Shown piece after piece: positions 60,823-64,000 of a stretch of 64,000 nucleotides of DNA; position 1 is the stretch's first letter; each line of letters starts with the position of its first letter. Both the position numbers and the translations under genes were made by a program. The notes under the pieces were generated by a model that worked only from the letters and a program-made list of their open reading frames with translations, was not told the origin of the DNA and did no database searches. The stretch is taken from positions 124,001 through 188,000 of the forward strand of contig NZ_LZMC01000109.1 of the NCBI RefSeq assembly GCF_001668615.1, written 5' to 3'. The stretch comes from Mycobacterium sp. 1274761.0. GTDB taxonomy: Bacteria > Actinomycetota > Actinomycetes > Mycobacteriales > Mycobacteriaceae.

Positions 60823-61509
60823 ATGACCAACGTGTTGATCGTCGAGGACGAGGAGTCCTTGGCGGATCCCCTCGCGTTCCTGTTGCGCAAGGAGGGTTTC
60901 GAAGCCACCGTGGTGGCCGACGGACCTTCTGCCCTTGCCGAGTTCGAGCGGGTCGGGGCCGACATCGTCCTGCTCGATCTGATGCTGCCGGGGATGAGCG
61001 GCACCGACGTGTGCAAGCAGTTGCGGTCCCGCTCCAGCGTGCCGGTCATCATGGTGACCGCCCGCGACAGTGAGATCGATAAGGTCGTCGGCTTGGAACT
61101 CGGCGCCGACGACTATGTCACCAAGCCGTACTCCGCGCGCGAGCTGATCGCGCGCATTCGCGCGGTGCTGCGCCGCGGCGCCGACCCCGATGAGTCGTCG
61201 ATCATCGACGGCGTGTTGGAGGCAGGGCCGGTCCGGATGGACGTCGAGCGTCACGTCGTCTCCGTCAACGGTCAGCCGATCACGTTGCCGCTCAAGGAAT
61301 TCGACCTGCTCGAATACCTGATGCGCAACAGCGGACGGGTGCTCACCCGCGGCCAGCTCATCGACCGGGTGTGGGGCGCCGACTACGTCGGCGACACCAA
61401 GACCCTCGACGTACACGTCAAACGCCTGCGGTCGAAGATCGAGGCCGACCCCGCCAACCCGGTGCACCTGGTGACGGTGCGGGGGCTGGGCTACAAGCTC
61501 GAAGGCTGA
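60823..61509 (+). CDS. regX3: response regulator RegX3
   Basis: A 228-residue OmpR/PhoB-type response regulator. The receiver domain (1-120) has phosphoacceptor Asp52 in VLLDLMLPGMSG and Lys in YVTKPYSARELIA. The winged-helix output domain (about 130-225) has LIDRVWGADYVGDTKTLDVH. It controls phosphate-uptake genes. Only 17 bp separate it from senX3, with an SD-like GAGAGGAAA; the MIRU repeats found here in M. tuberculosis are absent. Confidence 0.96.
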   Translation: MTNVLIVEDEESLADPLAFLLRKEGFEATVVADGPSALAEFERVGADIVLLDLMLPGMSGTDVCKQLRSRSSVPVIMVTARDSEIDKVVGLELGADDYVTKPYSARELIARIRAVLRRGADPDESSIIDGVLEAGPVRMDVERHVVSVNGQPITLPLKEFDLLEYLMRNSGRVLTRGQLIDRVWGADYVGDTKTLDVHVKRLRSKIEADPANPVHLVTVRGLGYKLEG

Positions 61510-61514
61510 GCGCG

Positions 61515-62291
61515 CTATTCGGCGGCGCGGGTGGCCGGGTGCACGGCAATCAGCCCTAAACCGCTGCGCCGCTTGCACATTGCCGCCAGCTCCGCATACG
61601 CCTTCTCGCCCAGCAGCTCGGTGAGCTCGGGCGCATACGACTGATATACCTGCTTGGTGCCGACGTGGGCGTTCGGGTCACCGGTGCAGTACCAGTGCAG
61701 GTCTTCACCACCCTCGCCCCAGCCGCGGCGGTCGTACTCGGTGATCCACGTCTTGAGGATCTCGGTGCCATCGGCCAGCGTCACCCACTCCTGCGTGCGG
61801 CGGATCGGCAGCTGCCAGCACACGTCCGGCTTCATGGTCAACGGCTCGACGCCGAGCTTGAGCGCCTTGGTGTGCAGTGCGCAGCCGATGCCGGCCTTGA
61901 ACCCGGGACGGTTGAGGAAAATGCAGGCACCCTTGTACTTGCGCGTGCGCAGGTTCGGCTCGTCCTCGTACTCGTCCATCTCGAGATAGCCCTTGCGGCC
62001 CAGGCCCTTGTCCCGGAATTGCCAGTCGTCGTCGGTCAGCAACTTCACCGCGCGGTCCAGGCGCTTGCGGTCGTCCTTGTCGGACAGGAAAGCGCCGTGG
62101 GAGCAGCAGCCGTCGTCTGGCCTGCCTTCGACGGTGCCCTTGCACGCCGGTGTGCCGAACACACACGTCCAACGCGACAGCAGCCACGTCATATCGGCGG
62201 CGATCAAATGCTCGGGATTGTCGGGGTCGTAGAACTCCACCCATTCGCGGGCGAAATCCAGTTCCACCTCGCCGGGATGATGTGCCGTCAC
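61515..62291 (-). CDS. conserved actinobacterial cysteine-rich protein (Rv0495c-like)
   Basis: A 258-residue soluble protein rich in conserved Cys, Trp and His: WTCVFGTPACKG, DGCCSHGAFLSDKDDRKRLD, KGACIFLNRPGFKAGIGCAL and KPDVCWQLPIRRTQEWV. The cysteine pattern suggests an iron-sulfur cluster or metal site, but the function is unknown to me; it matches Rv0495c. The GTG at 62291 has a TAGCGT -10-like element (62300-62305, minus strand) 8 bases upstream, indicating a leaderless start, although the frame is open to 62498. Confidence 0.83.
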   Translation of the reverse strand: MTAHHPGEVELDFAREWVEFYDPDNPEHLIAADMTWLLSRWTCVFGTPACKGTVEGRPDDGCCSHGAFLSDKDDRKRLDRAVKLLTDDDWQFRDKGLGRKGYLEMDEYEDEPNLRTRKYKGACIFLNRPGFKAGIGCALHTKALKLGVEPLTMKPDVCWQLPIRRTQEWVTLADGTEILKTWITEYDRRGWGEGGEDLHWYCTGDPNAHVGTKQVYQSYAPELTELLGEKAYAELAAMCKRRSGLGLIAVHPATRAAE

Positions 62292-62423
62292 AGGTGTCAA
62301 CGCTAGCGCCGAATTCTGTCGAACGCTAAGTTGCCACGGCCGCGAACGTCCGCGGATTTCTGATCCCACGCCACACCGCGGTCCGCGCACGCAGTTCACT
62401 CCACGACCGGTTAGGTTGAGTGA

Positions 62424-63425
62424 GTGCGACTGGGTGTGCTCGACGTGGGCAGCAACACCGTCCACCTGTTGGTGGTGGACGCTCGCCGCGGCGGCCATCC
62501 GACGCCGATGAGTTCCACCAAAGCCTCGCTGCGCCTGGCCGAGGCCATCGATTCATCGGGCAAGCTGTCCCGCAAAGGCGCCGACAAGCTCATCGACACG
62601 ATCGAGGAATTCTCCAAGATCGCTGCCAGCTCGGGCTGCGCGGAGCTGATGGCCTTCGCGACCTCCGCGGTGCGCGACGCCAAGAATTCCGAGGACGTGC
62701 TGGCCCGCGTGCTGGCCGAAACCGGGGTGTCCCTTCAGGTGCTCAGCGGGGTCGATGAATCCCGCCTCACCTTCCTCGCCGTGCGCCGCTGGTATGGCTG
62801 GAGCGCCGGCCGCATCATCAACATCGACATCGGCGGCGGCTCGCTGGAACTGTCCAACGGAGTCGACGAAGAACCCGAGGCGGCGCTGTCGCTGCCCTTG
62901 GGCGCGGGAAGGCTGACCAGGGAATGGTTGCCGGACGACCCGCCGGGCCGCAGGCGGGTGGGCATGCTGCGGGACTGGCTGGCCACCGAGCTCGCCGACC
63001 CCGCCGCCGAGCTGCTCAAGGCCGGCACCCCCGACCTGGCGGTCGCGACGTCCAAGACGTTCCGGTCGCTGGCCCGCCTGACCGGTGCCGCTCCGTCGGG
63101 GGCCGGCCCGCGGGTCAAGCGCACGCTCACCGCGACCGGCCTTAGGCAGCTCATAGCTTTCATCTCTAGGATGACCGCGGCTGACCGAGCAGAGTTGGAA
63201 GGGGTGAGTGCCGAACGGGCGCCGCAGATCGTCGCAGGCGCACTGGTTGCGGAAGCGAGCATGCGGGCCCTTCAGATAGACACCGTGGACATCTGCCCGT
63301 GGGCATTGCGGGAAGGCCTGATTCTGCGGAAACTCGATAGCGAAGCCGACGGAACCGCACTGGTGGAGACGTCTGTACGGGAGGCAGACTCCCGGCCCGC
63401 CAAGCCCAGAGGCAACACACGATGA
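62424..63425 (+). CDS. ppx1: exopolyphosphatase / Ppx-GppA family phosphatase
   Basis: A 333-residue short Ppx/GppA protein (Rv0496, PPX1 equivalent) that degrades short-chain polyphosphate. RLGVLDVGSNTVHLLVVDA, FATSAVRDAKNSEDVL and the phosphate-binding NIDIGGGSLELSNG are the ASKHA-fold signatures. Leaderless GTG at 62424, with TAGGTT at 62412-62417 six bases upstream. Its stop overlaps the next gene (ATGA). Confidence 0.93.
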   Translation: MRLGVLDVGSNTVHLLVVDARRGGHPTPMSSTKASLRLAEAIDSSGKLSRKGADKLIDTIEEFSKIAASSGCAELMAFATSAVRDAKNSEDVLARVLAETGVSLQVLSGVDESRLTFLAVRRWYGWSAGRIINIDIGGGSLELSNGVDEEPEAALSLPLGAGRLTREWLPDDPPGRRRVGMLRDWLATELADPAAELLKAGTPDLAVATSKTFRSLARLTGAAPSGAGPRVKRTLTATGLRQLIAFISRMTAADRAELEGVSAERAPQIVAGALVAEASMRALQIDTVDICPWALREGLILRKLDSEADGTALVETSVREADSRPAKPRGNTR

Positions 63426-64000
63426 CAGGACCAGAAGACAGCTACAGCAACACCAGGCCGATATCGGTCGCGGAGTTGCTGGCAAAGAACGGAACGATCG
63501 GAGCTCCGCCGGTCGGCGGGCGCCGCAGGCGCCGTCGCGGCAATTCCGACGCCGTCACGGTCGCTGAGTTGACCGGTGAGATCCCCATCATCACCGATGA
63601 CACCCCCAAGACCGCCCACGAGGCACCGGTCGCCGACGACGTCGACGCGGCCGGTAAGGGCGCCGCGGAGCACGTCGACGAGGACACCGACGTTCGCGAG
63701 ACCGCCTCCGACCAGGCAGCGCTGACCGAAGAGGAAGCCGACTACGCCGCCCACCTCGAGGAGCGGGAAGAGCAGCCGCTGTTCTTCGAACCCCCGCCGC
63801 GGCGCCCCCAGTACACGGGCCTCGGCCCCAAGCGCTATCCCGGCCGCGTCGGCGCCGAGGAGATGAGCCCCGATCCTGTCGACATCGATGACGACGACGC
63901 GGTCGAAGCCGTCGCATCGGATCAGGCCCGGACCGCGACGGCCCCCGCCACCGACACCGACGACGACGCGTTGCCGTCGTATCTTCGCTCGTCGGGCGGA
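63422..64000 (+). CDS. conserved membrane protein, N-terminal part (Rv0497-like), runs off the window
   Basis: At least 193 residues, no stop before the end of the window. The visible part is hydrophilic: TRPISVAELLAKNGTIGAPP, an arginine run, TVAELTGEIPIITDD, then a long acidic, Ala/Asp/Glu-rich disordered region and PPPRRPQYTGLGPKRYPG. This is the cytosolic N-terminus seen in Rv0497, whose membrane helices lie further on. The ATG overlaps the ppx1 stop. Confidence 0.85.
   Translation, partial: MTGPEDSYSNTRPISVAELLAKNGTIGAPPVGGRRRRRRGNSDAVTVAELTGEIPIITDDTPKTAHEAPVADDVDAAGKGAAEHVDEDTDVRETASDQAALTEEEADYAAHLEEREEQPLFFEPPPRRPQYTGLGPKRYPGRVGAEEMSPDPVDIDDDDAVEAVASDQARTATAPATDTDDDALPSYLRSSGG

Overview
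The window is GC-rich (about two thirds G+C) actinobacterial DNA. It is almost certainly from a Mycolicibacterium-type environmental Mycobacterium. It carries ramB, icl1, umaA, hbhA, mshA, senX3-regX3, lprQ and a complete mceA-F set, and the gene order from about 2.6 to 26.4 kb and from 51.6 kb to the end follows M. tuberculosis Rv0456c-Rv0480c and Rv0481c-Rv0497 (assignments made from memory of those proteins, no search run). No rRNA, tRNA, CRISPR array, transposase or integrase was seen.

Layout. 0-2.6 kb: a membrane protein, a DUF2889 protein, and the decayed remains of a TetR regulator and an ABC permease. 2.6-7.7 kb (minus): DUF2563 / TPR-region protein / small membrane protein / echA2 operon and a prolyl oligopeptidase. 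7.9-12.5 kb (plus): aldehyde dehydrogenase, DUF779, two membrane proteins, lpdC and one more membrane protein. 12.5-18.9 kb: carbon-source module with the regulator ramB, an acyl-ACP thioesterase, isocitrate lyase, fadB2 and umaA. 18.9-24.6 kb: PPK2, the TetR regulator MadR, DUF445, an XRE regulator, hbhA, DUF2516, DUF2599 and deoC. 24.6-30.2 kb: DUF2993 protein, nitrilase, a ureohydrolase and a divergent sodium:solute symporter, then a methyltransferase.

30.2-51.1 kb is an accessory catabolic island lying between the Rv0480c- and Rv0481c-equivalents. It has three blocks: fadD-SDR-CoA transferase-DUF35-thiolase-like (plus); a six-gene mceA-F import operon with no yrbE permease genes (minus); and aldehyde dehydrogenase-amidohydrolase-SDR-P450-F420-type reductase-TetR-P450-secreted protein-cupin (plus). 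Together they look like uptake and oxidation/CoA-dependent cleavage of a hydrophobic, perhaps isoprenoid- or steroid-like, substrate. 51.1-64 kb returns to core genes: two DUF2505 proteins, murB, the L,D-transpeptidase lprQ, an SDR, a ROK regulator with mshA and a YbjN protein, gpm1, senX3-regX3, an Rv0495c-like protein, ppx1 and the start of an Rv0497-like membrane protein.

Two RNA-level systems stand out. (1) The 325-bp gap between the ureohydrolase and the symporter holds two different guanidine riboswitch classes facing opposite ways: a guanidine-III (ykkC-III) pseudoknot directly before the ureohydrolase and a guanidine-I (ykkC) RNA before the symporter. This recasts the 'agmatinase-like' enzyme and the transporter as a guanidine uptake/hydrolysis pair. 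(2) The leader of the ROK regulator-mshA operon begins with a leaderless 24-codon ORF containing five consecutive cysteine codons. It is followed by mutually exclusive hairpins that can hide or expose the downstream ribosome binding site: a cysteine-sensing attenuator for the mycothiol biosynthesis operon.
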